Assembly: GCA_963811905.1 (NCBI GenBank)
Contig: CAWETK010000018.1
Location: forward strand, 558,001-622,000
DNA: 64,000 nt
Direction: 5' to 3'
Origin: DATFVA01 sp963811905
Lineage (GTDB): Bacteria > Bacteroidota > Ignavibacteria > Ignavibacteriales > Ignavibacteriaceae
In this document: one piece after another, positions 1 through 9,055 of the stretch
Position numbering within the stretch: the stretch's first letter is position 1
How the letters are laid out: each line of letters opens with the position of its first letter
Program-made: the position numbers and the translations under genes
Notes under the pieces: model-generated
The model's input: the letters and a program-made list of their open reading frames with translations, nothing else
What the model was told of the DNA's origin: nothing
Database searches by the model: none

Positions 1-448
1 AGCCCGGCACGTACATATCGACAGGCATAAATTTATCTACTCCCTGCACCACACTGTAGATATCATACATACCCCCGGAATTGGCACAGGAACCCATCGA
101 TATAACCCACCTTGGCTCCATCATCTGTTCATATAGTCTTTTAATAACCGGGGCCATTTTTATAAATACAGTACCGGCAATTATCATAACATCGGCTTCA
201 CGGGGAGTGCCGCGGATTACCTCCGCGCCGAACCTTGAAATATCATATTTGCTGGTTATACTCGTTGCCATTTCAACATAGCAGCATGATAAACCGAAAT
301 TGAACGGCCACATCGAGTTTTTCCTTCCCCATGCGATCAGCGATTCCAGTTTGCTTAATATTACAGTCTGCTGTGCTGCCTGTTCGAAGGAACCATTCCC
401 CTCCAGCGTTTTAACAGGATCCAAAGTATTTGTAAGCCACCATCTCAT
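1..448 (-). CDS. nuoB: NADH-quinone oxidoreductase subunit B (partial, C-terminus outside window)
   Basis: Peripheral-arm subunit of respiratory complex I that holds the terminal [4Fe-4S] cluster N2, passing electrons to quinone. The reverse strand reads MRWWLTNTLDPVKTLEGN and then WPFNFGLSCCYVEM, with the tandem cysteines of the N2 site at about residues 55-56. SMGSCANSGG supplies the third cysteine near residue 121. The reading frame runs off the left edge after VPG, just before the expected fourth ligand. The ATG at 448 lies 3 bases after the nuoA stop, as in a nuo operon. About 149 codons are visible. Family identity is very secure. Confidence 0.97.
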   Translation of the reverse strand, partial: MRWWLTNTLDPVKTLEGNGSFEQAAQQTVILSKLESLIAWGRKNSMWPFNFGLSCCYVEMATSITSKYDISRFGAEVIRGTPREADVMIIAGTVFIKMAPVIKRLYEQMMEPRWVISMGSCANSGGMYDIYSVVQGVDKFMPVDMYVPG

Positions 449-451
449 GAT

Positions 452-889
452 CTATCCGTTTGATTTTTCTATAAGTCTCTTATGATATTCTTTGAGTATC
501 TTTTTACCTTTGGGACCGAAATCCAGTGCACCGATTCTCCACTCGTAAAGAAGCACAACAAGCAGTACCCCGATAAATATTAGTGCTCCAATGTAGCCTC
601 CCCACCCTGTATCCCTGAAAGCTATAGCCCAGGAAATAATGAAGGCCGCCTCAAGATCAAAAATCACAAAAAACATTGCGACGATATAAAAGTGTACAGG
701 AAATCTGAGTCGGGCATCTCCCGTTGCTTTAATTCCGGATTCATATATTGTATCAGTTTGTTTTTCATTATGGCGCTGCCCAAGGAAGTAAGATAAAACG
801 ATCATTCCTCCTACGATCAGGAGTACTAAAGCTGCGTATACAAGGAGGGGCCACAGTTCAAAGGAATGTTCAGTAGAAGCCAGAACCAA
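452..889 (-). CDS. nuoA: NADH-quinone oxidoreductase subunit A
   Basis: Small membrane subunit of complex I in the quinone/proton-coupling region. Its 145 residues show three hydrophobic segments (about 13-37, 64-90 and 99-118). The YESGI loop near residues 49-53 and FDLEAAF near 77-83, with the conserved acidic residues in the second helix, are hallmarks of NuoA/ND3. It is the first visible gene of the nuo operon, followed by nuoB after 3 bases. The ATG at 889 follows an AT-rich spacer where the promoter should lie. Confidence 0.96.
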   Translation of the reverse strand: MVLASTEHSFELWPLLVYAALVLLIVGGMIVLSYFLGQRHNEKQTDTIYESGIKATGDARLRFPVHFYIVAMFFVIFDLEAAFIISWAIAFRDTGWGGYIGALIFIGVLLVVLLYEWRIGALDFGPKGKKILKEYHKRLIEKSNG

Positions 890-1048
890 AATCTTCTCCT
901 CTGAATTTTAGGTTTAGAGAAAAATATTTTCTTCGTTTATTACGGAACAAACTTATACAAGATTCAATGAAGCAAATGTGATGCAGATTAAAAATAAAGA
1001 AATTAAAGGATTGAGCGGATTAGCCCAATTCTTTAATCCCCCAATCAA

Positions 1049-1067
1049 TTCGCCCAATCCGCCAATT
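1049..1067. repeat. 19-bp dispersed repeat, copy 1
   Basis: The 19 bases here are the exact reverse complement of 44540-44558 (core GGCGGATTGGGCGAA). It sits in the spacer between nuoA and the lipoprotein gene, inside a degenerate run of related CCAAT-like words (1021-1067). Seen directly; its nature is unknown. Confidence 0.7.
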
Positions 1068-1163
1068 CCCAAATTAATAACTTATCTATCTAAAATTCTT
1101 TATGTATATTTATAAGATATTTTATAATCAGAATAAAAACATATGAATCAAAAGGTGATGAAA

Positions 1164-1859
1164 ATGAAAAAATCCTTTCTGCTCATAGCAGCAGTATTAA
1201 TGATAACATTCACAGCGTGTGAAAGTAAAAACCAGGAAGCAAATGAAAATCTTCCTGCGGGAACTCATAAAATTGAAGTAGCAGATGTTCTTCAGACTCC
1301 TAATTACACATATATTAAAGCCTCAGAAAATGGGAACGAATTCTGGATTGCTGTAACAAAGATGCAGCCTGAAAAGGGAGAAACTCTTTATTTCTCAAAA
1401 AGTATGGAGATGAAAAATTTTAAGAGCGATGCTCTGAACAGAACATTTGAATCTGTATTATTTGTGCAGGATATATCCCAGACTCCCCCTTCCGCTCAAA
1501 AACCCGTTAACCATCCTCAGGTGTACTCCCAATCAAAAGAAGATGTTAATATAACACCTCTGAAAGATGGAACAACTATCGCGCAGATATACGATAAGAA
1601 GGATGATCTGAATGGACAGACTGTAAAAGTAAAAGGTAAAGTAGTAAAATATAATCCTCATATAATGGGAAGAAACTGGATACATATTCAGGACGGTACA
1701 TCAAGCGGGAATAATTTTGATCTGATGGTTACAAGTCCCGATTCTGCTAAAGCCGGAGACGTTGTTGTTGTTGAAGGTACTGTAGAGATCAACCAGGATT
1801 TCGGTGCAGGATACGCTTATCCGGTTATGCTTTCAAACGCAACCATTAAAGAACAATAA
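1164..1859 (+). CDS. Lipoprotein with C-terminal OB-fold-like domain
   Basis: Predicted exported lipoprotein of about 231 residues. The N-terminus MKKSFLLIAAVLMITFTAC has a basic start, a hydrophobic core and a lipobox ending in Cys. The C-terminal part (from about DLNGQTVKVKGKVVKY to the end) has the pattern of an OB-fold: strands GQTVKVKGKVV, NWIHIQDGT, DVVVVEGTVEI. This resembles the tRNA_anti/GW-type domains often annotated as nucleic-acid-binding in Bacteroidota lipoproteins. I chose the ATG at 1164 because AAGGTG lies just upstream; ATGs at 1143 and 1158 are in frame. Ligand and role are unknown. Confidence 0.75.
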   Translation: MKKSFLLIAAVLMITFTACESKNQEANENLPAGTHKIEVADVLQTPNYTYIKASENGNEFWIAVTKMQPEKGETLYFSKSMEMKNFKSDALNRTFESVLFVQDISQTPPSAQKPVNHPQVYSQSKEDVNITPLKDGTTIAQIYDKKDDLNGQTVKVKGKVVKYNPHIMGRNWIHIQDGTSSGNNFDLMVTSPDSAKAGDVVVVEGTVEINQDFGAGYAYPVMLSNATIKEQ

Positions 1860-2232
1860 AACTATTAATTACTGCAGGGCAGATTGCATAACAGAGAACT
1901 TCATTATGCTTCAGCCCTGCAGTCTATATTTCACTCAGTCTAAATTACGGTAACAGTAAAGTCCGAAATATTCAGACGACAAAATTGTCACCGTTTCCCC
2001 CTTTCTTCTCTTCAAATAAGTCTTCCGGGATCATTCAGATACATTATCCAGGCTGAAATCTACTTATTTTTATTCCATAAAGCGGTGAAGAAGGCAGGTG
2101 ATTTAAGGCAATGTACGAATATATGCTTCCTCACATTTATTATTTAGATTGTGAGTGCTCACAGCTTTTCTCACCACCTGAATTTAGTTTCCCTATCAGA
2201 AAATCTTTCCTGATTATTATAAGGAGTGTAAG
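1860..2232. other. Spacer between the lipoprotein and the 127-aa gene
   Basis: About 370 bases without a credible gene. Apart from the 1871-1923 stem-loop I see no tRNA, riboswitch or repeat. The right end carries AAGGAGTG about 4 bases before the ATG at 2233, a strong ribosome binding site. Confidence 0.6.
1871..1923 (+). terminator. Stem-loop after the OB-fold lipoprotein gene
   Basis: A perfect 10-bp inverted repeat (ACTGCAGGGC at 1871-1880, GCCCTGCAGT at 1914-1923) with a 33-base loop starts 12 bases after the stop codon. The long loop and lack of a clear T-run make a rho-independent terminator only possible. It could instead be an mRNA-stabilising structure. Confidence 0.4.
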
Positions 2233-2616
2233 ATGGAAAAATCAAAACATCCTGTTAAAACTTACAGTTCATCGATCAACATAAGTAAATATTCCGGGAA
2301 ACTATACGTAGATCCTGAGTACGGAAAAGAACTACCTAAAGTAAAAATAAACTATGCAATTTTTTCAAGTAATTGGGACATTGAAGAGGTTGCAGAGGAT
2401 AACATACTAAGAATTGTTCATCGCGAAAGCGGCGACAGCATATCGATCTCCTTTGATAATATAATGGACAGGATCGAATTTGTGAAGAATATCTATGCTT
2501 CAAAGCCCGTAAAGCAGATCGGGAAAGGAATGAACCTGGAACAATACGCCAACCTTAATCTGAAGCCCCGTGAGAAAAGTATTTTCGATAAAATAATAAG
2601 CAGGCCAGCAAGTTAA
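2233..2616 (+). CDS. Hypothetical protein, 127 aa
   Basis: I do not recognise this family. The protein is soluble-looking, without signal peptide or membrane segment, with alternating charged and beta-prone stretches (KVKINYAIFSSNWDIEEV, NILRIVHRESGDSISISF). It is real rather than a shadow: a strong AAGGAGTG ribosome binding site precedes the ATG, no longer ORF overlaps it, and a terminator hairpin covers its stop codon. It stands alone, convergent with maeB. Confidence 0.75.
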   Translation: MEKSKHPVKTYSSSINISKYSGKLYVDPEYGKELPKVKINYAIFSSNWDIEEVAEDNILRIVHRESGDSISISFDNIMDRIEFVKNIYASKPVKQIGKGMNLEQYANLNLKPREKSIFDKIISRPAS

Positions 2617-2635
2617 CTTTGCCCGGCCTGCTTAT
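2596..2635. terminator. Bidirectional terminator between convergent genes
   Basis: Perfect 11-bp inverted repeat ATAAGCAGGCC (2596-2606) / GGCCTGCTTAT (2625-2635). It overlaps the stop of the 127-aa gene and lies 18 bases from the maeB stop on the other strand. T/A-rich flanks on both sides fit a shared terminator. Confidence 0.75.
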
Positions 2636-2652
2636 GTTTAATAAATGTATTT

Positions 2653-4941
2653 TTATACTAATGCTTCTTCTGCATTTTTCTTAGCTGGTTTCACCAGGTG
2701 AAGTGAATCGACAACAGCAATGGCTGTCATGTTAATGATATCATCAACTGTTGCGCCTCTCTGCAGAACGTGAATAGGCTTCTTCATTCCTCGTAAAATA
2801 GGACCAATAACGGTTGCTCCGCCGATCCTCGCCATAAGCTTATAAGCAATGTTTCCGGAGTTCAGATCCGGGAATATAAGTACATTTGCTCCGCCCTTTA
2901 ATGAGCTGAACGGGAAATCTTTTTCTATAATCTGCGGAACTAATGCTGTATCAGCCTGCATTTCACCGTCAACATTCAGGTCGGGACGAAGGCTTTTGAT
3001 TATTTCAACTGCTTTCTTCACTTTCAGTGACTCGGGGTATTTGGAACTTCCGAAATTACTGAACGACAGCAGCGCTACCCTCGGATCGAGATCAAATTCT
3101 TTTACAGTATCTGCAGCTGTAATTGCTATTTCTGCAAGCTGTTCGGAGGTCGGATTGATATTCACGGTTGTATCAGCAAAGAAATAAGCTCTCTTTGAGG
3201 TTACAACAATATACAATCCTGATACTACCTTGAAGCCTTCTTTAACTCCAACACACTGCAATGCAGGTTTAATAGTTGCCGGATAGTGGGAAGTTAAACC
3301 GCTGATGAGCGCATCTGCATCGCCCATCTCAACCATCATTGATCCGAAATAATTTGCATCCCCCATCAGATCCTTAGCTTCTTTCAGGGTAGCTCCTTTT
3401 CTCTGACGTTTCTTTTGAAACGCAGCCGCATATACTTCACGCTTGGTGCTGGTTGTGGGATCAATTATCTTAAATTCATTCTGTTCAAATCCAAGGTCGG
3501 TGACTGTTTTTCTTATATTAAACTCATCTCCCAGGAGTATCGGAAAGGCAATATTGTCGGTGAAAGCAGCGTGGGCAGCTCTTATAATTTTCTCTTCTTC
3601 CCCTTCGGGATAAACAACTTTTCTCGGGTCTTCTTTTGCTTTATTAATCATCACACGGATTACTTCTTTTGACAGTCCGAGTCTTTCTTTCAGTTCATCC
3701 TGGTATGCATTCCAATCGGTTATAGGCTCGCGGGCAACACCTGTTGCAATAGCTGCTTTGGCAACTGCAGGGGCTACATGCCACAGAACCCGGGGATCAA
3801 AGGGCTTGGGAATAATGTAATCACGTCCGAATTCAAAATCCATTCCGCCGTATGCACTCAGAACCATCTCAGGTACTTTTTCCTTTGCCAGCTGCGCAAG
3901 CGCTCTGGTTGCAGCCATCTTCATTTCTTCATTTATAGCCGAAGCTCTTACATCAAGAGCTCCTCTGAATATAAAAGGAAATCCAAGCACGTTGTTTACC
4001 TGGTTCGGATAATCGCTTCTGCCGGTAGCCATAATTATATCTTTGCGTACCTCGGTTGCATCTTCATAGGTAATTTCTGGATCGGGATTCGCCATAGCAA
4101 ACACGATCGGATCTTTAGCCATAACCCTGATCATATCCTTAGAAACGACACCGCCAATTGATAATCCTATAAATACATCCGCATCAACCATACCATCAGC
4201 CAGTGAACCGGAATCCTTATCCTGTGCGAATATGTCCTTATACTTGTTTAGATCTTTTCTGCCTTTATGGATAAGTCCCTTGGAGTCATACATAAAAATG
4301 TTTTCTCTACGTGCCCCGGCCATCATATAAAGTTTGCAGCAGGAAATTGCCGCAGCACCTGCACCATTGACAACTATCTTGAGATCTTCCAGTTTCTTCC
4401 CGGCAACTTCAGCAGCATTGATTAAAGCAGCACAGGAGATGATTGCTGTTCCGTGCTGGTCGTCGTGAAATACAGGGATGTTCATTGTTTCTTTAAGCGT
4501 CTCTTCTATCTCAAAGCATTCCGGTGCTTTTATATCTTCCAGGTTGATCCCGCCGAAAGTCGGTTCCAGCAGCTGAACTGCACGGATAATTTCCTTGGGA
4601 TCTTTACTCTTAAGTTCGATATCAAACACATCAATATCGGCGAACCTTTTAAATAATACACCCTTTCCTTCCATCACAGGTTTTCCCGCATGAGGCCCTA
4701 TATCTCCTAAACCTAAAACTGCGGTTCCGTTTGAAACAACAGCTACAAGGTTGCCTTTTGCTGTATACTTATAGACGTCGTCATCGTTTTTTGCTATCTC
4801 TCTGCAAGGCTCTGCTACCCCGGGGGTATAAGCTAATGACAGATCTCTTGAAGTCAGGCATGGCTTTGTTGCAACAACTTCAATCTTTCCGCGCCTGCCC
4901 TGACTATGATATTCAAGAGCTTCCTCTTTACTTATTTTCAT
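2653..4941 (-). CDS. maeB: NADP-dependent malic enzyme with phosphotransacetylase-like C-terminal domain
   Basis: Oxidative decarboxylation of malate to pyruvate with NADPH formation. At 762 residues it matches the usual length of MaeB fusions (about 760). The malic enzyme part (residues 1 to about 400) shows SLAYTPGVAEPC, VFHDDQHGTAI (metal/malate site) and GAGAAAISC (nucleotide-binding loop). From about residue 430 it is phosphotransacetylase-like (EGEEEKIIRAA, GLTSHYPATIKPAL, GGANVLIFPDLNSGNIAYK). That domain is usually regulatory in MaeB, sensing acetyl-CoA. It is monocistronic, ended by the shared terminator at 2596-2635. Confidence 0.96.
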   Translation of the reverse strand: MKISKEEALEYHSQGRRGKIEVVATKPCLTSRDLSLAYTPGVAEPCREIAKNDDDVYKYTAKGNLVAVVSNGTAVLGLGDIGPHAGKPVMEGKGVLFKRFADIDVFDIELKSKDPKEIIRAVQLLEPTFGGINLEDIKAPECFEIEETLKETMNIPVFHDDQHGTAIISCAALINAAEVAGKKLEDLKIVVNGAGAAAISCCKLYMMAGARRENIFMYDSKGLIHKGRKDLNKYKDIFAQDKDSGSLADGMVDADVFIGLSIGGVVSKDMIRVMAKDPIVFAMANPDPEITYEDATEVRKDIIMATGRSDYPNQVNNVLGFPFIFRGALDVRASAINEEMKMAATRALAQLAKEKVPEMVLSAYGGMDFEFGRDYIIPKPFDPRVLWHVAPAVAKAAIATGVAREPITDWNAYQDELKERLGLSKEVIRVMINKAKEDPRKVVYPEGEEEKIIRAAHAAFTDNIAFPILLGDEFNIRKTVTDLGFEQNEFKIIDPTTSTKREVYAAAFQKKRQRKGATLKEAKDLMGDANYFGSMMVEMGDADALISGLTSHYPATIKPALQCVGVKEGFKVVSGLYIVVTSKRAYFFADTTVNINPTSEQLAEIAITAADTVKEFDLDPRVALLSFSNFGSSKYPESLKVKKAVEIIKSLRPDLNVDGEMQADTALVPQIIEKDFPFSSLKGGANVLIFPDLNSGNIAYKLMARIGGATVIGPILRGMKKPIHVLQRGATVDDIINMTAIAVVDSLHLVKPAKKNAEEALV

Positions 4942-5438
4942 TTAATTTTTCTCCATTAACCAATTTGAATTAGAATTCTATTACAAACGTATTAAATACC
5001 CATAAAATGTGCCACTGGCAAGGGTAGTTTAATTCAATAAATCCTCTCATTTAGTGATTATTTATGGAAAATTGCCCCTAATTTTGATGGATTAATTATT
5101 TTATTCTCACTTGTGATAATCTTATTCACAAAAGTGGTATATAGTTTCTTCCCCGTGTAAAGCAGCTTGTCCGCCGGTAACTAATCTGGTAACCTAAGAT
5201 AAAAAAAATGAGAGGCGGAAAACCCCGTTTCGCTCAGTTGCCGCCATTTGCTAATCCTCCGCACTGTGAATATCAAATTTAGGAGTTTTAGAATCAGTTT
5301 TTATCGAATCTGCTAGATTAGGTTCACTTATGCCCATCAACTTAATTGAGGACATAAATCTCAGATTGAACAGAAATATCGTTTTTAATTTCATTATGGC
5401 TAGCTGCTTAATTTAGAATTTTAATATTCAGCCTTAAA
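4942..5438. other. Spacer upstream of maeB
   Basis: About 500 AT-rich bases without a gene. It must hold the maeB promoter. Visible items are a short palindrome TGCCACTGGCA at 5010-5020 and two GGTAAC words (5176, 5188). No RNA gene is recognised. Confidence 0.55.
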
Positions 5439-5999
5439 TTAAAAATTGAAATTTAACCCTGCATTTATTGAAGGAAAGATAATTGTATGTGAAGCTTTTG
5501 CAGCACTTAAACATAATCCAAGCGACCAAAAGAAATTAATTCCTTTATCTTCAATATTTTCATTCTCTAAATAAATATTAAAGAAATTACCCTTAGTTAT
5601 GGAATTTATCTTTCGGTCTACAGTTAGATCAGTGTAAATTAAGTAGCCCAAAGAAATAGAATTGAAAAACAAAAATTTATAAGAATAATTTAGTTGAGCT
5701 CCAATTCCTTCTCCACTATTTGGTAAATACATACCACCTCCAACCCACGTAGTGGATACTTTAATGGCAAAGGAGAAAGAATTATTAATTTGGTAGCCCA
5801 GATGAGCTGAGAGATATTCAAATAGCCCGATACATCCTTCGATGAATAAAGTTCTATTTTTATGTTCGTTGTTATTTATTGTTGTATCTTCAATTGAGTA
5901 GTCTTGTTTTTGATCGCTCCTTGAATATTCGGTTTGAGGATGATTTATTGATTGAGTGAAAAATAATATAAAAAGCAGTAAGAATATTTTCGTTTTCAT
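5439..5999 (-). CDS. Putative outer-membrane beta-barrel protein, 186 aa
   Basis: Unrecognised family. The N-terminus MKTKIFLLLFILFFTQSINH is a signal peptide. The mature part alternates polar and aromatic residues in short strands (FIEGCIGLFEYLSAHLGYQI, SFSFAIKVSTTWVGGG, NYSYKFLFFNSISLGYLIY) and ends in GLNFNF, an aromatic C-terminus typical of outer-membrane barrels. It lies 35 bases downstream of the propeller lipoprotein gene, so the two may be co-transcribed. Low GC and isolation suggest an accessory gene. Confidence 0.6.
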   Translation of the reverse strand: MKTKIFLLLFILFFTQSINHPQTEYSRSDQKQDYSIEDTTINNNEHKNRTLFIEGCIGLFEYLSAHLGYQINNSFSFAIKVSTTWVGGGMYLPNSGEGIGAQLNYSYKFLFFNSISLGYLIYTDLTVDRKINSITKGNFFNIYLENENIEDKGINFFWSLGLCLSAAKASHTIIFPSINAGLNFNF

Positions 6000-6034
6000 T
6001 TAAGAATGTTTCACCTTGATATTTGAACTATTGT

Positions 6035-7057
6035 TTAGAGAGAACCCCTAAATAAATAAAAGTAACTGGAATTATAATCTATTGCTAATATTACTATACT
6101 TTGAGGGAATAGCGCTGCATCAATGATTCTAATGTTAGGATTATTAAAATTATATATGTATTCAATATCTGTTCCATTGTAATGAGCTACGCCAGAAAGC
6201 ATTCCTAATAAAATATCATTCTCATTTCTGCCCCAAAGCACTGCCTCATCGGGAATTTTGAATTTAAACTTCATTTGATTTTGAGTATATTCATAAATAT
6301 CATAACCTTCTCGAATATATATTTTATCATCGATACACGACAAACCTGCTAATCCATCTGTGGTAGTTAATCCCTGATAGACCTTATTAAGATTTGTTCC
6401 ATCAAACTTATAAATGTAGGATGTATCTTCTGCAAATTGTTCAAAACGAAATGCGAATATGAAATAATCATTACTTGATTTTAATCCCCGTTGAATTTTA
6501 ACAAATGTGTTTTTTGTGGCCGGAATATTCATATTTTGCCAGGAATTTCCGTCAAACCTTGCAATTACGCCGCGATAAGTCTCATTATTTTCAGCATACC
6601 CTATGGCATAAGCATTATTCGGAGAATCTCCCCATATGCATTCAAATCCAGAAAAATTAAATCCCGGGATACTCAGTGTAAATTTTTTTGTGAGACCAGA
6701 GCCAGCATAATGCCAAATTTCACCACCTCTGGCGCCTATCCAAACATCATTCTGAGCAAAACCATAAATTGAAGTTGGATTAAAGGGCATCAGACCTAAA
6801 CTATACCATTGACTACCATTAAATCGGAAAACTGTTTTATCGGCATCTCCCCCTGGACCAATAGTCCATATGTCACTTGGCGAGTTTCCCCAAATTCGCT
6901 GTAAGTTAGCAAACGGAATACTCAAAGAATCTACCTTCCAGATATAGTCTCTTCTTCCCGGGGGTGGATTGTTTCCCTGATTTGGTTCGACAGAATTATT
7001 ACAAGAGAAGAAGATGAAACCAAAGAACATAACAAGTATTGTATGATAATATCTCAT
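6035..7057 (-). CDS. Lipoprotein with beta-propeller-like repeats
   Basis: Predicted exported lipoprotein, about 340 residues. The start MRYYHTILVMFFGFIFFSC gives a signal peptide with the lipobox FFSC. I chose the ATG at 7057 because GGGGA lies upstream; a GTG five codons earlier is less likely. The body repeats a W/D pattern about every 45-50 residues (RIWGNSPSDIWTIG, IYGFAQNDVWIGARG, CIWGDSPNNAYAIG, VLWGRNENDILLG). This is the bladed repeat seen in many secreted Ignavibacteria proteins that are often mis-annotated as glucosyltransferases. No catalytic motif is seen; ligand unknown. Confidence 0.7.
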   Translation of the reverse strand: MRYYHTILVMFFGFIFFSCNNSVEPNQGNNPPPGRRDYIWKVDSLSIPFANLQRIWGNSPSDIWTIGPGGDADKTVFRFNGSQWYSLGLMPFNPTSIYGFAQNDVWIGARGGEIWHYAGSGLTKKFTLSIPGFNFSGFECIWGDSPNNAYAIGYAENNETYRGVIARFDGNSWQNMNIPATKNTFVKIQRGLKSSNDYFIFAFRFEQFAEDTSYIYKFDGTNLNKVYQGLTTTDGLAGLSCIDDKIYIREGYDIYEYTQNQMKFKFKIPDEAVLWGRNENDILLGMLSGVAHYNGTDIEYIYNFNNPNIRIIDAALFPQSIVILAIDYNSSYFYLFRGSL

Positions 7058-7072
7058 ATTTTCCCCAAACAC

Positions 7073-7413
7073 TCGATTATTTTATTCCTAACAGCTCAAA
7101 TAAATATTTATTAAAAAGTGGGGTAATTAAGAATATGATGAATTAAAACATCATTTAGTAAGTGAATTGCTATTCCTTATAACAACATCAAATACCCACA
7201 TAAAAAACCCTAAATAAATCTTATCAATAATTACGATTTTCATTAATAAAAATCAAGCACGTGATTTGATTTATATGGAGAGCTTAGGAATTTCTGAAAT
7301 GAGCTATACTCATATGTCGATTGAATTTTACAATTTATGTTGCGCTTTGTTCCCTGAACCTGGCTAAGTTATTCTATTGCAAATTATTATAAGAGTTCTA
7401 GTATATTTAAAAT
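7073..7413. other. Spacer between the DUF6600 gene and the propeller lipoprotein
   Basis: About 340 AT-rich bases with no recognisable gene or RNA. It should contain the promoter for the 7057-5439 gene pair on the minus strand. Nothing else stands out. Confidence 0.5.
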
Positions 7414-7442
7414 AAAAGTACCGGCTTAACACCGGTACTTTT
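7414..7442 (-). terminator. Rho-independent terminator of the DUF6600 gene
   Basis: Perfect 11-bp stem AAAAGTACCGG / CCGGTACTTTT with a 7-base loop. On the minus strand it is followed by a T-rich tract. It lies about 30 bases after the stop at 7472. Confidence 0.85.
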
Positions 7443-7471
7443 CGGAGGAGAGGGCCAAAGAAACGAGGGAG

Positions 7472-8911
7472 TTATCTGCGGCTCTTTCCGTTGTTGGTTT
7501 CTCTTTTTGTTTCAGATTTTGTTCTCTCATTAGTTTGTCGTTGAACTGTAGTGTTCCTTCCTGATCCATTGTTCTTAGCAGGAGCCTGGTTTACCCTGAC
7601 TTCAGTTCTCTTCTGAACCGGAGCCTGGTTTACTCTTACTTCGGTTCTTTTCTGAACCGGAGCCTGATTAACTCTTACTTCGGTTCTTTTCTGAACGGGC
7701 GGAGTATTAACCTTTGTTTGCTGCCGTGGAGGAGTACTCTGCTGAATTCTTTCATTAACTCTCTTCTCAATCTTAGGAGGAGATGTTCTATCAGGTGCTA
7801 CTGTACGTGTTTCTTTCTTAACTGGCGCTTGTTTAACCGGAGTTCTTACATCTTTCCTCTCAGGTGTTTTAGTCCGTGTATCAGGAACTACTCTTTTTTC
7901 CACCGGATTCTGTTTTACATTCTCACGGGGAGTACTTGTCGTAGTACGGATATCCTGTTTCCTGTTTACTTCAGGGGTTGTCTTAACATCAGTCTGTCTC
8001 TGTACAGGATCTTTTTTCCTGTCTATATTGGTTCTTCCGAATTCAAGTTTGGAAGTTTCAAGACCAGTCTTCCTGTTAGTTCTTTCGATCTTAACATCTT
8101 TAATCCTGGCATTCGTGAAATTCTTTTTGTCAGGGATAAAAGTCCTTATTTCATTGTCGGTAACTCTGTTCCTGTCGTTAATATCTCTCACCTGCGATAC
8201 TGTGGTTATTCTGCGTTCACGGATATCAACTTTGCCTCTTTCTCTGATTGTATTGACATCGATACCGCGGTTAACAACTCTTCCGTTCCTGTATCCATAA
8301 TCATTTCTGTATTTGGTTCTTGAATATATTCTGTATTTATATTTTGGACCGACATAATATTTATCTACATAAGGATCGCAGAAGTAATGATATTTAACAA
8401 AATGCCAGTGTGAATAAGGTGTATAATATGAATGGGTATAATGTATACCTACAGAAATTGAGAATACTGCATATGGAGCCAGCGGAGCCCAGCCGATATA
8501 ATCGTTATCGTTTCTCCACTCTACCCAGGCAGGAGCCCATTGGTAATCGGGGATCCAGGTCCAGCCATAGTAATCATCAAAATACCATCTTCCGTAGTGG
8601 TAGACAATGAATCCGAATGGTTCGTAAGAATCCCAATACCATCCATCGGAGGTCCATATCCATCGGCCGTTTGCATATGGAGCCCAGCCCATTCTCATAT
8701 TATAAGGCCGCCATCCGTATACTCCGTCTCCGAATTCTATCCATGAACCATACGGCGATAATGTGGTATAGAAGTATCCGAAACCGTCATTATTGTTATA
8801 GCCGCCGTAATTATAACTGTCATCGTAACCCCGGTCATATGAATCCTGGGCTTTGGCTTGAAAACTCAAACCTGTGATGATCAGTGCTGCTATTAAGAAT
8901 ATCTTTTTCAT
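7472..8911 (-). CDS. DUF6600-type exported protein with basic repeat tail
   Basis: Exported protein of about 479 residues. MKKIFLIAALIITGLSFQAKAQ is a clear signal peptide, so the ATG at 8911 is preferred over one 13 codons upstream. The N-terminal half has the W/Y/G-rich pattern of DUF6600 (LSPYGSWIEFGDGVYGWRP, GRWIWTSDGWYWDSYEPFG, WAPAWVEWR, IGWAPLAPY). The C-terminal half is long, basic and low complexity (R, K, T, P, Q), ending with about three 13-residue repeats containing VNQAPVQKRTEVR. The tail may bind nucleic acid, polyanion or cell wall; that is inference. Confidence 0.8.
   Translation of the reverse strand: MKKIFLIAALIITGLSFQAKAQDSYDRGYDDSYNYGGYNNNDGFGYFYTTLSPYGSWIEFGDGVYGWRPYNMRMGWAPYANGRWIWTSDGWYWDSYEPFGFIVYHYGRWYFDDYYGWTWIPDYQWAPAWVEWRNDNDYIGWAPLAPYAVFSISVGIHYTHSYYTPYSHWHFVKYHYFCDPYVDKYYVGPKYKYRIYSRTKYRNDYGYRNGRVVNRGIDVNTIRERGKVDIRERRITTVSQVRDINDRNRVTDNEIRTFIPDKKNFTNARIKDVKIERTNRKTGLETSKLEFGRTNIDRKKDPVQRQTDVKTTPEVNRKQDIRTTTSTPRENVKQNPVEKRVVPDTRTKTPERKDVRTPVKQAPVKKETRTVAPDRTSPPKIEKRVNERIQQSTPPRQQTKVNTPPVQKRTEVRVNQAPVQKRTEVRVNQAPVQKRTEVRVNQAPAKNNGSGRNTTVQRQTNERTKSETKRETNNGKSRR
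7575..7700 (-). repeat. 39-bp in-gene tandem repeat (3 copies)
   Basis: Three near-identical 39-bp units encode the 13-residue repeats with VNQAPVQKRT in the tail of the DUF6600 protein. Bounds are approximate. Such in-frame units are prone to slippage and length variation. Confidence 0.75.
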
Positions 8912-9055
8912 TTTAGACCTCGCTTTTTTAGAACACAGCTTAATATCCAATGATCATACCATATAATAAATGCTTATTTTAATCAAAATCGAAAGAATTC
9001 TAAGAATTTATTTGTCTAATATTGTATACAAAACTGTTCTTTAGTGTACACTAAC

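Noticed and set aside
2849..4656. Several plus-strand ORFs of 60-127 codons inside maeB
   Set aside because: They lie antisense to a complete, well-conserved malic enzyme and have no family features or ribosome binding sites.
5008..5030. GCCACTG box resembling a cobalamin riboswitch
   Set aside because: None of the other conserved cobalamin-riboswitch boxes is present and the word is part of a short palindrome TGCCACTGGCA.
7575..7700. Evenly spaced repeats that look CRISPR-like
   Set aside because: They are in-frame 39-bp coding repeats of the DUF6600 protein with no variable spacers.
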